A DNA stretch of 64,000 nucleotides from Azolla caroliniana (GCA_043228905.1 JBHGNT010000018.1:1178001-1242000); one strand, 5' to 3'. Shown: positions 42,231 to 52,192, counted from the stretch's first letter. Notes: generated from the letters alone by a model not told the origin. A program made the numbers and translations.

Positions 42231-43278
42231 GATTGTGGACCAGAAGGTGAGGCCAGTTGTTGCACCCTTGCCAGAGGGCAACGAGTTACGGATAAAGGGG
42301 GTCGCGTCGGACCCAAGTTTACAAGATCCGACCAGCATAGGACACACATTCACCGACATAATGGTACGGAAGTTCAAGATCGGTGGGGGTGGCTTTCTAC
42401 TGTCGGCGGAAGAGGACCAGTTTCGGAGAATGCTCGGGAGGCACGGGAAGGCTTTCGCATTCTCACCGGAGGAGATTGGGTGCATAGACCCGATGGTTGT
42501 GGAACCAATGGTGATCTTCATGGTACCGCATATGCCGTGGAATCTCAAACCGATTCCGGTACCCAGAGCTCACATTCCAAGGCTGATGGAGTTGCTGAAA
42601 CATAAGGTGGAGATGGGCATCCTCAAACCGTCAAGTGCCCCATACTCGAATCGGTGGTTTATCATGCCAAAGAAGAACGACGCGTTGCACTTTATTCAAG
42701 ACTTGCAGCCAGTCAACAAGGTGACCATTCGGAATGCAGGAATCGGACCGACCATAGAAGAGTTCACAGAGGCCTAGGGGTACAATCAGTTCCAACTAGC
42801 CGTGGAGAGCAGGGACATTATGATGATGCGGACTCCTCTCGGCCTAGTGCGGATGTGTACCCTCCTGCAAGGAGGGACAAACTCAGTAGCCCACATGGTG
42901 AACGCAATGAACAAAGTGTTGAGGGATTGTATCCTGGGCATCACCATGCCATTCTTAGACGACATCCTGATCAAAGGATGCTCGGTGGAGGAAAAGGACG
43001 AGACAATCGGACCGGACAGATGTCGGAAATTCGTGGCGACACACGTCGATGACTGCGAAAAGGTGCTGCAAAGACTAGAAGGAACGAGGCTCACCTTCTC
43101 CGGTGAAAAATCGGCCTTCGGGCAATCAGAGATCATGGTCGTCGGGCACCTATGCGGGCCATATGGTCGGAAACCGTCTCTGTCCAAGGTGGAGGCCATC
43201 TCCGCGATGAAGCAAGACTGCAATTCGGTTACGGAGGTTTGGAGATTCCTGGGAGCATGTGCGTTCTACCATATCTAG
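42214..43278 (+). pseudogene. Gypsy-2 reverse transcriptase with motif A deleted
   Basis: VAPLPEGNELRIKG ... EEIGCIDPMVVEPMVIFMVP ... YSNRWFIMPKKNDALHFIQDLQPVNKVTIRN, then EFTEA, TAG (42775-42777), GYNQFQLAV. Gypsy-1 has about 14 more residues here, including SIGDLYS with the motif A catalytic Asp; they are missing. The rest is present: LLQGGTNSVAHMVNAMNK, MPFLDDILIKG, LTFSGEKSAFGQ. It ends at TAG 43276-43278, where Gypsy-1 has Trp. Confidence 0.87.
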
Positions 43279-44094
43279 ATCCCACATCACGCCCACGTCG
43301 CGGAGCCGCTCTATGGGTTGCTGAAGAAAGGGCGTAAATTCAAGTGGAGAGACGAGCATACGGAGTCGGTTCGAAAGATGAAAGAAGCACTTGCCGCGGC
43401 ACCAACACTCCGAAAGGCTGTCTACAGCAAAGACACTCTGATTTACGTGACCGTAGACACGAGTCCCACCGGGATTGGATGGGTGATCAACCAAGAAGAT
43501 GACGATGGCGCGAGGTTCCCCATCCGGTTCGGTGCGAAAGTCCTCAGTGAGCGACAACGAGGATACGCCCAGGTTAAACGCGAACTCTAAGGTATCGTTT
43601 CGGCGGTCAAGGCCGATAAAGATTACCTGATCAGCACACAGGTGATAATCGAGACGGACTGCCTGCCGATTCTCCACATGGTTTCCGGATGCGCGACGCC
43701 GGACTTGGCAATGCTCAAGTGGATAGCATACATCAAGTCCCTGAATCCAGAAATACGACACATTTCCGGAAAAGGCAATGCCATGGCTGACATGCTTTCG
43801 AGAGCGAGGTTTGATGACGAGGACAGCATGGTTTCGGAGGACGAGGAAGTCGGCGTGGACTTCTTCGAGGTGGCTTACGTAACAACAAGAAAGGGGAGCA
43901 CTCCGGTGCTTAACGACGAGAGCAAGTACGACGGGGAGTGGCTCCAGATCAGTGGGTTCCTAAAGACAATGACACCGAACGCGGCGTGGACGAAGGAAGA
44001 GACCAATCGGATTCAGAAGAAAGCATATCAATTCTTCCTACGGGACGAGAGCATATGGAAGCACCCGAAGAAAAGAAACAACATCCCGCTCTGA
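43279..44094 (+). pseudogene. Gypsy-2 RNase H and linker
   Basis: GLLKKGRKFKWRDEHTESVRKM, YVTVDTSPTGIGWVINQ, AKVLSERQRGYAQVKREL, TAA (43588-43590), GIVSAVKADKDYLIS, VIIETDCLPILHM, HISGKGNAMADMLSRARF, then an acidic linker to IPL and TGA at 44092. The stop after REL is at the same codon as the TAG in Gypsy-1. Confidence 0.82.
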
Positions 44095-45276
44095 GTGGTG
44101 GCAAAGAAAGAGGAACAGGAAGAATTGCTGACGGCATACCACGAGAGTCCCTAGGCCGGACACCACGGGACGTGGGCCACATTCGAGAAGCTAAAGGGGA
44201 AGTACTGGTGGCCAGGACTATACTGGGATGTGCATCGGTTCGTGACAACTTGCGAAAGCTGTCAGGTGCACTCCATAGTCCGACATCGAGACGAGTTTCA
44301 CCCGACCTACCCTCCGACCGTCCACTTCAAGTGGATGATGGATCTAGTAACGATGCGGATGGGGGTAGGGCAGATGCGGTATCTGGTGCTAGCTCGAGAG
44401 GACCTTACGAACCAAGTGGAAGTTCGATTGTTGTAGAACAAAATGACCGCGGCCGTGTGCCGATTTCTGATCGAAGAAGTGGTATGTCGGTACGGGTGCA
44501 TAGGTAAGATCGTGGCTGACCGCAGAGAATTGGACGCGCAAGAGGCGGAAGAGTTGTTTGACCGACTAGGGATTAAACTCTCGCTTACCACAACATACAA
44601 TCCGGAGGCTAACGGGAAGGTGGAACGTGGACACGGGCCGATCGTCAAAGCATTAGTACGGGCGTGTGGAGGCCAAGTCGGGAACTGGCCGCGGCTCTTA
44701 CCCTATGCGTTGTGGGCGGATCGAACTACGCATAGTTTGGTAACTAGGTTCATGCCGACAGAGCTAATGTACGGGCAGAAGCTGATCATGCCAACGGAGC
44801 AGAAAATCTCCTCATGGACCACGGTGGACTGGAAATACGAGATGAGTTGGGAGGAGCTGTTAGCGGCACGAATTCGACAGCTGGAGCAAAGATCGAAGGA
44901 CGTGGACCGAGCCGCGGAGAAGCTACAGGTGGCGAGGGTAAAGAACAAAGGACGGTTCAACCGGACTCACCAACTGAGACCGAAGAAGATCAAGGAAGGC
45001 GACTGGGTTCTAGTGTATGACAGCAACCTCGACAACCAGCACAGGGCAATGCGGAAGTTTGCAAGAAGGTGGTTCGAGCCTTATGTGGTGACAAGCGCGA
45101 ATGACAATGGGACCTACCATCTCACGGAGCTCGACGGGACAAGGATGGCGGTACCGGTGGCGGGGAAAAGGATCAAAGCATTCAAAAAGCGGCACGAGGC
45201 TGAACCAGACCCGAATGACCTGGATAGCAACAGTGACCGGCTCGGAACGGATGTCGATCCGGAAGACAAAGGATAA
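44095..45276 (+). pseudogene. Gypsy-2 integrase
   Basis: AYHESP, TAG (about 44152, Trp in Gypsy-1), AGHHGTWATFEKLKGKYWWP, TCESCQVH, FKWMMDLV, a TAG at 44434, then 44443-45276 without interruption: CRYGCIGKIVADRRELDA (second Asp), TTTYNPEANGKVERGHGPIV (Glu), NWPRLLPYALWADRTTHSLVTRFMPTELMYG, RPKKIKEGDWVLVYD, RWFEPYVVTS, ELDGTRMAVPVAGKRIKAF. The GPY motif reads EPY. The last 277 codons are a clean open frame. Confidence 0.86.
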
Positions 45277-45338
45277 GCGTGGGCCGATCTTCTCCGGCAA
45301 GAGTCTAATTTTGGCGCATACCGATGGATGCGTGGTTA

Positions 45339-45350
45339 GGTGGGGGCGGA
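45339..45350 (+). promoter_or_regulatory. Polypurine tract of Gypsy-2
   Basis: AGGTGGGGGCGGA directly before the 3' LTR at 45351, equivalent to the tract before 18550 in Gypsy-1. Confidence 0.72.
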
Positions 45351-45851
45351 TGTCGTGAAGAAAACATGATGTAACGGGTGGTAACGACCTCCCTCCTTGG
45401 GCTATAAAAGAGAGGGAGAGGTATTGTAAAAGGGGGATCGCATTTTGTGGAGGACGAAGTGCTGCCAGACTAGAACCGAGCTCTTCTCCTTTGTCTTCTC
45501 CATAATCGTTCTGTGCAGGTTTTCGGGAGGCTGACTCTGCTCCGCGGAACGCCCAAGTGCTTTTGGTAGAGTCTCCATCTCATGTTCTATGTGTGTGCAC
45601 GCGCGTGTGTGTGCAGGCGTCGGAGCCTATCACTCGCCGGCTTGCCGGTTGTAACTCCTTGATTTAAATATACATATACATTCGTTTTGTCTACATTGTT
45701 CGGAGTTAATTGCAACTCCTACGAATCTGTGTGTCTGTGTGCGTGTGAAGTACATCGGTAGTTTCCTTCCCCTCTTCTCATTCGGTTATTTCTTGGTCCA
45801 AGGCCCCCGTGGTCCCGCCTCGTTCTCCATGCATGCGTGTAACAACTCAAC
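45351..45851 (+). repeat. 3' LTR of Gypsy-2 (501 bp)
   Basis: TGTCGTGAAG joined directly to AAAACATGATG, skipping about 177 bp present in the 5' LTR. The end ACAACTCAAC replaces ACAACGTGAC. TATA box at 45399-45410. Confidence 0.87.
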
Positions 45852-45856
45852 TACGT

Positions 45857-46915
45857 CCTCCCGCGCTAGTTGTTCCCAATCACCCTGGGCTATGATTGGT
45901 TCCCCCATAGTCAAGCCTGTCTCGATTTCTCCTCACAATAGCTCATCCTCCCCAATCACCTTCCGATCGTGGTCTTCACTACTCCACGAGATACCACCCA
46001 CATCAACAACACACAGTACCTGGTATCACCGACAGAGCGCATCCACGACATTCAACGGCTCCTAGCCACCTTTCCATCGCTGTCTACACCACCTGCAAAA
46101 CCCCCCTCGGCCCGTTTTCCGATCCACCACACGATTCCTACAAGCAACGCCCGCCCCATCAACGCAACTCCCCGACGTCGCTCGCCTCTTGACCACGAGC
46201 GCATCGACAACGCCGTCAAAACTATGTTACAACAGGGGATTATCACACCTTCCAAAAGCGAGTAGATCTCGAAGCCTCACATGGTAAAGAAAGGGGATGG
46301 CTCTTACCGTTTTTGTGTCTACTTCCGACAACTAAACCATGTCAGCACCCATGACCGATATCCTCTCCCTTGTATCGACAACCTCCTCGACCAACTTGGC
46401 AAATCAAAGTAATTCACCTCCCTCGATTTGGCCTTGGGATATTGGCAGATCCCTATGAATCCTAAAGATGCCCACAAAACTGCATTCCGCACTAGGAAAG
46501 GCATTTTTCAGTTCACACGAATGCCCTTTGGCCTATCTAATGCTGGGAACACATTCCAACGAATGGCTAACGCCCTCTTCGATGATCTCATCACCCGCCG
46601 CGTCGTCATCATCTATCTAAACGATATTCTGATACATACAAGCACTTGGGTGGAACACCTTCAAGTCCTTCGGGAGGTCCTCACTTGTGTTCAACGCTAT
46701 TGATTGCAACTGCAATGGAAGAAGTGTTGATGGGGTAGTACATGCCTCCACTTCCTCAGGTACGTCATCTCCTCCGACGGAGTACAAATGGACCTAGAGA
46801 AGACGGAAGCAGTCCAAAAATTCCCACGCCCCACCACAGTCAAGCAACTTCAACGCTTCCTCGGCCTCCTCACGTTCTCTCTCCGCTTCATCCCACAACT
46901 AGTCGACCTGTCAAC
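45857..46915 (+). pseudogene. Gypsy-3 protease end and reverse transcriptase
   Basis: LFPITLGYDWF (protease end), a spacer, SPLDHERIDNAVKTMLQQGIITPS, stop, KPHMVKKGDGSYRFCVYFRQLN, FTSLDLALGYWQIP (motif A), FTRMPFGLSNAGNTFQRMAN (motif B), and the active site YLNDILIHT, with Asn (46620-46622) for the first catalytic Asp. Then YVISSDGVQMDLEKTEAVQKFP and FLGLLTFSLRFIP, cut by the MITE at 46916. Stops at 46264 and near 46410 and 46703. Confidence 0.85.
46908..46915. repeat. 8-bp target duplication of the hAT-like MITE, left
   Basis: CTGTCAAC; the right copy CTATCAGC (47537-47544) matches at 6 of 8 positions, both differences A/G. Eight bases is the hAT target-site size. Confidence 0.75.
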
Positions 46916-47138
46916 TAGGGATCGGCAACGGCTCGGCTCAAGCCTAAACCGTTTGGCTTAGTCGGCTTGAAAACGGCTTAGCGGCTCGGCTCGGCTCAGT
47001 TTAGGCTTAAACTTGCCTTAACAGTTTGAGCTCGGCTCGGCTTGGCTTGAGCCTCGCCAAACCGGCTCAAGCTGGCTAAGCCGTTTATAAACTTTAGAGA
47101 GACAGGGAGAGAGACAACAGACAAGGGGAAAGAGAGAT

Positions 47139-47172
<34 letters not shown>

Positions 47173-47536
47173 GAACTACATAGAGGGGAGAGAGAGAGAG
47201 AGACTACACAGAGGGGGGGGGGGGGAGAGAGAGGGAGAGAGTCGAGACCACAGACGTGAGAGAGAGTGGGAGGGAGAGCTTGTACAATGTATACTATATA
47301 ATATATAGTATATAGTGGATCATTTGAGAGAGAGAGAGAGAGAGGGAGGTTTCTAAACCAGTTTCCAAGCCGTTTACCAAACTGGTTCACAAACCGGTTT
47401 AGCCTAAACCGGTTTGTGAACTGGCTCGACTCGGCTCGGCTCAGGTTTGAGATCCCATAAACGGTTTAGGCTTAGCCGGTTTGGCTTGGATCAGGCCAAA
47501 CCGGCTAAGCCTAAACCGAACCATTGCCGATCCCTA
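46916..47536. mobile_element. hAT-like MITE (621 bp) in Gypsy-3 RNase H
   Basis: Terminal inverted repeat TAGGGATCGGCAAC-GG on the left and its complement, CC-TTGCCGATCCCTA, on the right; subterminal regions rich in CGGCTCGGCTC and AAACCGG motifs in both orientations. The core is a GA microsatellite (about 47094-47345) with a G run. No transposase code. Excising it with one target copy rejoins Gypsy-3 RNase H (LVDLSAPLRALLQ). TIR sequence and 8-bp duplication indicate the hAT superfamily, non-autonomous. Confidence 0.85.
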
Positions 47537-47544
47537 CTATCAGC

Positions 47545-48055
47545 CCCACTACGCGCGCTCCTGCAAAAAGACGCACCCTTCCTATGGACCGAAGCCTGCG
47601 AATCCAGCGTCCTGCAGCTCAAGCGAACACTCCAAGCCTCTGACCTCCTGGCCCACCCTGATTTCACGAAGCCTTTCCATCTGTAGACGGATGCCTCCAA
47701 TGTTGGCCTTGGTGCGGTCTTGTTCCAATCCAACAACAACAACCAACTCCGCCCGATTGCCTACATAAGTTGGTCACTTACCAAAGCCGAACAAAATTAC
47801 TCGACAACCGAAAAAGAGTTGTTCACCATCGTCTGGGCATTCCATCGTTTCCACCCATACCTACACGGATCAAATACATCAGTTGAAACCGACCATCAGC
47901 CATTGCTCTCCCTCATAAAGAAGGCTTATCCACCCGGTCGCTTACTCCGTTGGGCTTTGGCGCTACAGGATTACATATTCACTCTGCACTATCGCCGTGG
48001 TCCCCAGAACATCGTCGCCGATGGATTATCCCGCATATCCTTTCAGGCAAACTAG
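47545..48055 (+). pseudogene. Gypsy-3 RNase H
   Basis: PLRALLQKDAPFLWTEACES, LLAHPDFTKPFHL, TAG, TDASNVGLGAVLFQ, YISWSLTKAEQNYSTTEKELFTIVWAFHRFHPYLHG, ETDHQPLLSL, DYIFTLHYRRGPQNIVADGLSRI. This is the standard Ty3 RNase H plus connection, with one stop at 47684. Confidence 0.88.
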
Positions 48056-48188
48056 ATCACCTCTGACACAAATCGATTTCCCCATATCCTCGTCCCAAAT
48101 GGCCAACATGCAACAACACAACAAAAAAATCTAAGACATCTGCCACCACCTACGAGCCGAGCCCACATCATCCCTCACCAAGCAATTC

Positions 48189-49427
48189 ATGATCCAGGAT
48201 AATGTCCTGCTTTTTTGCCATGCAGGCAAGGAACCCTGGGTCTACGTGCCTAAGCAATTGCGCCTATCTTACCTTCGTTTCTTCCACGATGACCCGTTGT
48301 CTAGCCACTTGGGTTTTCATAAGGCACTAAACAAAATCCGTTGCAAATTCTATTGGCCAGGGCTACGCCACGAGGTCGCCTCCTACATCACAGCATGCAA
48401 CTTATGTTAGGCCATCAAATCACCTCAAGTTGCTCAAGGCCTCTTACATCTGATACAAGTTCAAGCTCCATTTGAAATCGTCGAATGGGACATTATGGGC
48501 CCCTTTTCCAAGTCACAAGAAGGGAACAAATTCATCCTCGTCATAACCGAGTACTTGATGTGTTGGGTTGAGACAACCGCTATCCCAGATGCGAAGGCTA
48601 TGACCATCGCCTTCAAACTATTGGAGAAAATCATCTTCTCCCATGGTTGCCCACTCCAAATCTTGTCCGATCGAGGACCCTAGTTCAACAACGAGCTCCT
48701 ACGCCTCGTTTCTACACAATTAGGAATCCAACATTATTCACGTCATCCTACCATCTGTAGACGAATGGATTGACGGAGCGCCTCAATCGAACCTTAAAAC
48801 ATCAAATCTCGGCCTACATCGATCCGCTGCACTCAACCTGAGACCAGATCTTGCCCTTCGTTACGCATGCCTACAACACAATTGTGCAAGCCTCCACCCG
48901 CATTAGCCCATTTCGGGCCCTTTACGGAAGGGACCCGCGCTTACCCCCAGAAGTGGCAGTCCCGCAACCAATCACACGACTCCACTCTGATGCAGTGTCC
49001 TGGTGGTCCCACCTGCAGCAACTCCAGCCTCTCCTCCGCAAAGCCATCACGAGCAACCTGCACCAAGCACAACTACGCCAAAAATGACAACACGATGCAG
49101 GCCGCACCGACCATCGATACCACGTCGGCGACAAAGTCCTTGTCTATTTCCCCATCCGTCGTCGCAACTTCAGCAAGTCGCTCATGCACCGATGGATCGG
49201 TCCCTTCGAAGTTCAAAAGCAAATACGCAACACTACATATCTGCTCTGCCGCGCCTCCAACAACTGCTCTACCATTTGCCCACTAGTCTCGCATGAAGCC
49301 CTTCCATTAGCTACCATCACCCCCGCCCACGCCCACGCCCACGCCCGTGTCATCCCCCCGCCTAGAACCGTCGTCCATGCCCCGTCGCGATCCGACCGCA
49401 CAATAACTTTTTTTTACAAGGGGGAAC
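48189..49427 (+). pseudogene. Gypsy-3 integrase
   Basis: HHCC: FFHDDPLSSHLGFHKALNKI ... YITACNLC. Core: VEWDIMGPFSKS (Asp), CPLQILSDRGP (Asp), then in a shifted frame NGLTERLNRT (Glu). HAYNTIVQASTRISPFRALYGRDPRLPPE, then GDKVLVYFPIRRR ... MHRWIGPFEV (GPF module). A short HAHAHA run lies near 49330. Stops at 48408, 48681, 49085 and a frameshift near 48760. It ends at the purine tract before the 3' LTR (CAAGGGGGAA, 49418-49426). Confidence 0.85.
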
Positions 49428-49588
49428 TGTGGCGGTCACATGGACCACACCCAAATTAGGCGTCTACCAAGCCCCCATAATTAGAAGAGCTAATTGGAGT
49501 GGGAGAACACCCTCCACGCTAAGAGTAGTCTATAAAATGTAACTTGGAACGTAATGGAAAAGGAGGCTATTCTTGAGAGCATTTCACA
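49428..49588 (+). repeat. 3' LTR of Gypsy-3 (161 bp)
   Basis: TGTGGCGGTCACATGG ... GAGCATTTCACA, about 95 percent like 36245-36405 and of the same length. Confidence 0.9.
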
Positions 49589-50383
49589 GTACATCTTTGT
49601 GTTTTTTTTTCTAAAAATATGTCCTTTCATCGGTATAAAGTTTAAACAATTTACAAGCTTTTGATTCCTATGTGATCGGTGAAGGAAACAACCATTTTGG
49701 TGGTTGAAAGTACCAATAAGGAGTGCCATTCTTGGAGGTGATAAGTGGTATAGTTGTCCACAAAGTAAGAAACGGATGGCATTGAGCAGCTTTATTGTCA
49801 TAATCTCCAACAATACAATCCCATTGACCCTTCAAAGTAAGAACCATGTCTAACCAAATACTTTTTACCAATTCAATTGGTGAGGCTCTAACTTGATGAA
49901 ACATACATGTTTGTGTTTTTATGCCTATATCTATATGTACATATATATTACGTGTGTATGTGTGTTTTTTTTTGTTTTGGTGAGGGAAATGTGGGTTGAA
50001 TATTAAGATATAAGGGAGGACTTAAGAGATAAGAGAAAATAATAAATTGAGGGATAGTTAAATTTTTTAAGGATGCATGCAAGTTTGTTTGGGGGTACAA
50101 GATGTGTGAATGAACCCAAGGCTCGAACATTAAGCCTAGGATCAAGTGATCGAGTCTGAGTTGAGCCGAGATTTTGGTAGTGGAACCATCTTAGGTAGGG
50201 TAAATGACAAGGGGGCCTAGCGCAAGAGCATTGCATGATGCTCGTAAGCTCCTCATATCATGCAACTACTTCACATTGCTTGTAGCCATAAAACGTAATA
50301 TTCGTGTTCGTGCAAGCATTCAAACGTTTGGAAACGAACACGTTAGAAATGGGAAAAATATGTGCTCCCATTATAATCATTAC
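49589..50383. other. Intergenic DNA, nothing recognised
   Basis: No gene or transposon protein motif. A T run follows the Gypsy-3 LTR at 49609-49617. Moderately AT-rich. Confidence 0.5.
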
Positions 50384-50850
50384 AATTCAGTTCACACTAG
50401 TGGTAAGGAGTCATGTTATTGCTATCTATGTCTTGGGTTCGTTTCCCAATGTTCTCATCTCTTTCTCTCATTAGTATCGTGTCATAACAAAATTTTATCT
50501 TATTATTATTATTATTATTATTATAACTAAGCACAACCTAGTGGTAAGTTGTTGTGCTATTATTACTTGTGTCTTGGGCTCAATTCCCAACTTTCTCATA
50601 TCCTTTTGTTAGTGTCATGGGAAAATTTTATGTTATTGTCATGTTCCTTTTTCTTCTTTTTCTTCCTTTCTTTGTTATTAGAAATTAGTTCACCCTAGCG
50701 GCAAGTTGTTATGCTACTACTACCTATGTCATGGCAAAATTTTATGTTAGTGTCATGTTCCTTTTTCTTTCTTTCTTTCTTATTAGAAATTAGGTCACCC
50801 TAGTGGTAAGTTGTTATGCTACTATTGCCTATGTCATGTTTTCTTCATAT
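50384..50850 (+). repeat. Tandem SINE-like units
   Basis: Four units of about 110-155 bp, each starting CTAG-GG-AAG (near 50396, 50539, 50694, 50798). The first has CTAGTGGTAAGGAG (A-box-like) and GGGTTCGTTTCCC (B-box-like), as in a tRNA head. Tails carry AAAATTTTAT and T/TTA or TTTC runs. The second keeps GGGCTCAATTCCC. Later ones lose the B box. Confidence 0.5.
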
Positions 50851-51221
50851 TCTCGAATATACGTTTTATGAGTTTTTGAACGTTTGATTATAATTTATAA
50901 TGACATATTTTGATTCAATCTCTATAGTTCATACTCATTTTTTTATAAAGTTATAAAGTGAGGATAATAGAGATGTCTTGATTCGCATCCCAAAAGTATG
51001 CATGTGATACAATGCAAATATTGCAACCATACTTATGTTGGTGGTTCACAATGGATTAGAGTCCACTTATTAGGATTGAGAGTGAATCAATATATAATAT
51101 AGACCCTAGTCAATCCAATCCAACTTGTCAATCCAATCCAACTTTGAGATGATTTACCATACACGTTTGATTGAATCATTCTCGAATGCGAATGCACGTA
51201 TGATACATACGGTTCATTGTA
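50800..51221 (+). repeat. 410-bp direct duplication, left copy
   Basis: From CTAGTGGTAAGTTGTTATGC to CATTGTATG. Nearly identical (about 95 percent) to 51787-52192. It carries an extra 22-bp tandem (CAATCCAATCCAACTTGT) near 51112 that is single in the right copy. Confidence 0.87.
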
Positions 51222-51379
51222 TGTATACATGTGTTTCACGATTTTCTTCTATCTCTCTTCCCATCTATTGAAAGATTTGGATTGATTCTTGGATTCTTAA
51301 TAATAATTATTCTAATTCACTATACTCATGAAATTCATGAAATTCTTACCTTCCTCTTTCATATTCTTATTAGCCTTAA

Positions 51380-51715
51380 ACTTCTCCTCCTCCCAGTCCA
51401 AAACCTCGGCAGTTCCCACCCAACTCACATAACGACCCGACGCCGAAAGGCACGACACAATTGGTGAACCCGATTTGAACGCAAGCGGCAAGGAGATGGA
51501 GAATCAACAAGAGGCTAACAACATGATGACGATTTTCAAGCGGATGCTACAAGAACAACACGCGATGTCGGAGATTGTGGCGGCAATAGAGCAGCTCGTG
51601 CAACGAAACGGGCAATTCAATGGGAAGGATGTGTCACGTTATCTACGAGACTACAAGGCGGAGATGCTGCGATGCGGGATATCAGAAGGATTGCAAGTGA
51701 CATCCACATCCGGAT
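51380..51715 (+). pseudogene. Gypsy-4 fragment: LTR end, PBS and gag start
   Basis: The end of a Gypsy-2-type LTR (CCAGTCCAAAACCTCGG ... GCACGACA), PBS TGGTGAACCCGATTTGAAC (51462-51480), then the gag start MENQQEANNMMTIFKRMLQE ... IEQLVQRNGQFNGKDVSRYL ... DYKAEMLRCGISEGL. It is cut at about 51715 by a reverse-oriented copia LTR piece. The frame is intact for about 75 codons and shows the form that Gypsy-2 has lost to a stop. Confidence 0.78.
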
Positions 51716-51785
51716 TCGACCTCGGCCGAGTTGCTCATCAACACTGTTCTTCTCACTTCCCATCCGGAGGGACCTATTTCCTAAC
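51716..51785 (-). repeat. Fragment of a Copia-B-family LTR
   Basis: The reverse complement matches the first 70 bp of the Copia-B 3' LTR (6188-about 6257), including the AACAGTGTTGATGAGC-like block and the CTCGGCCGAG palindrome that the Copia-B 5' LTR lacks. It ends at the LTR terminus (CTAACA). Confidence 0.82.
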
Positions 51786-51786
51786 A

Positions 51787-52192
51787 CCTAGTGGTAAGTT
51801 GTTATGCTACTATTGCCTATGTCATGTTTTCCTCATATTCTCGTATATACGTTTTATGAGTTTTTGAACGTTTGATTATAATTTATAATGACACATTTTG
51901 ATTCAATCTCTATAGTTCTTACTCATTTTTTTGTAAAGTTCTAAAGTGAGGATGATAGAGATGTCTTGATTCGCATCCCAAAAGTATGCATGTGATACAA
52001 TGCAAATATTGCAACCATACTTATGTTGGTAGTTCACAATGGATTAGAGTTCACTTATTGGGTTTGAGAGTGAATCAATATATAATATGGACCCTAGTCA
52101 ATCAAATCCAACTTCGAGATGATTTACCATACATGTTTGATTGAATCATTCTTGAATGCGAGTGCGTGTATGATACGTATGCTTCATTCTAT
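51787..52192 (+). repeat. 410-bp direct duplication, right copy
   Basis: Second copy of 50800-51221. The two flank the Gypsy-4/copia LTR composite. Confidence 0.87.

Larger units (their letters stand above)
38954..45851 (+). mobile_element. Gypsy-2: complete but dead Ty3/gypsy element
   Basis: 5' LTR 38954-39630, PBS about 39636-39653, gag, protease, RT, RNase H, integrase, PPT, 3' LTR 45351-45851, TSD TACGT. Sister copy of Gypsy-1 and source family of the solo LTR at 16195. It has an in-frame gag stop, a deletion of RT motif A, frameshifts near 40590, 41580 and 42070-42200, and stops at several Trp codons. Confidence 0.92.
36245..49588 (+). mobile_element. Gypsy-3: compact Ty3/gypsy element split by three insertions
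   Basis: Short LTRs at 36245-36405 and 49428-49588 (161 bp each) bound 13.3 kb. Removing Copia-E (37296-38244), Gypsy-2 (38954-45851) and the hAT-like MITE (46916-47536) leaves about 4.9 kb with gag, protease, RT, RNase H and integrase in order. Each removal rejoins the frame, which confirms the insertions. Flanks GATAT and GTACA do not match, so its own target duplication is lost or the ends have recombined. Stops and a mutated RT site make it dead. No chromodomain is seen. Confidence 0.92.

Noticed and set aside
50102-50165. CGAACATTAAGC and GGATCAAGTGATCGAG as a tRNA gene
   Set aside because: No acceptor or anticodon stem closes and the spacing is wrong.
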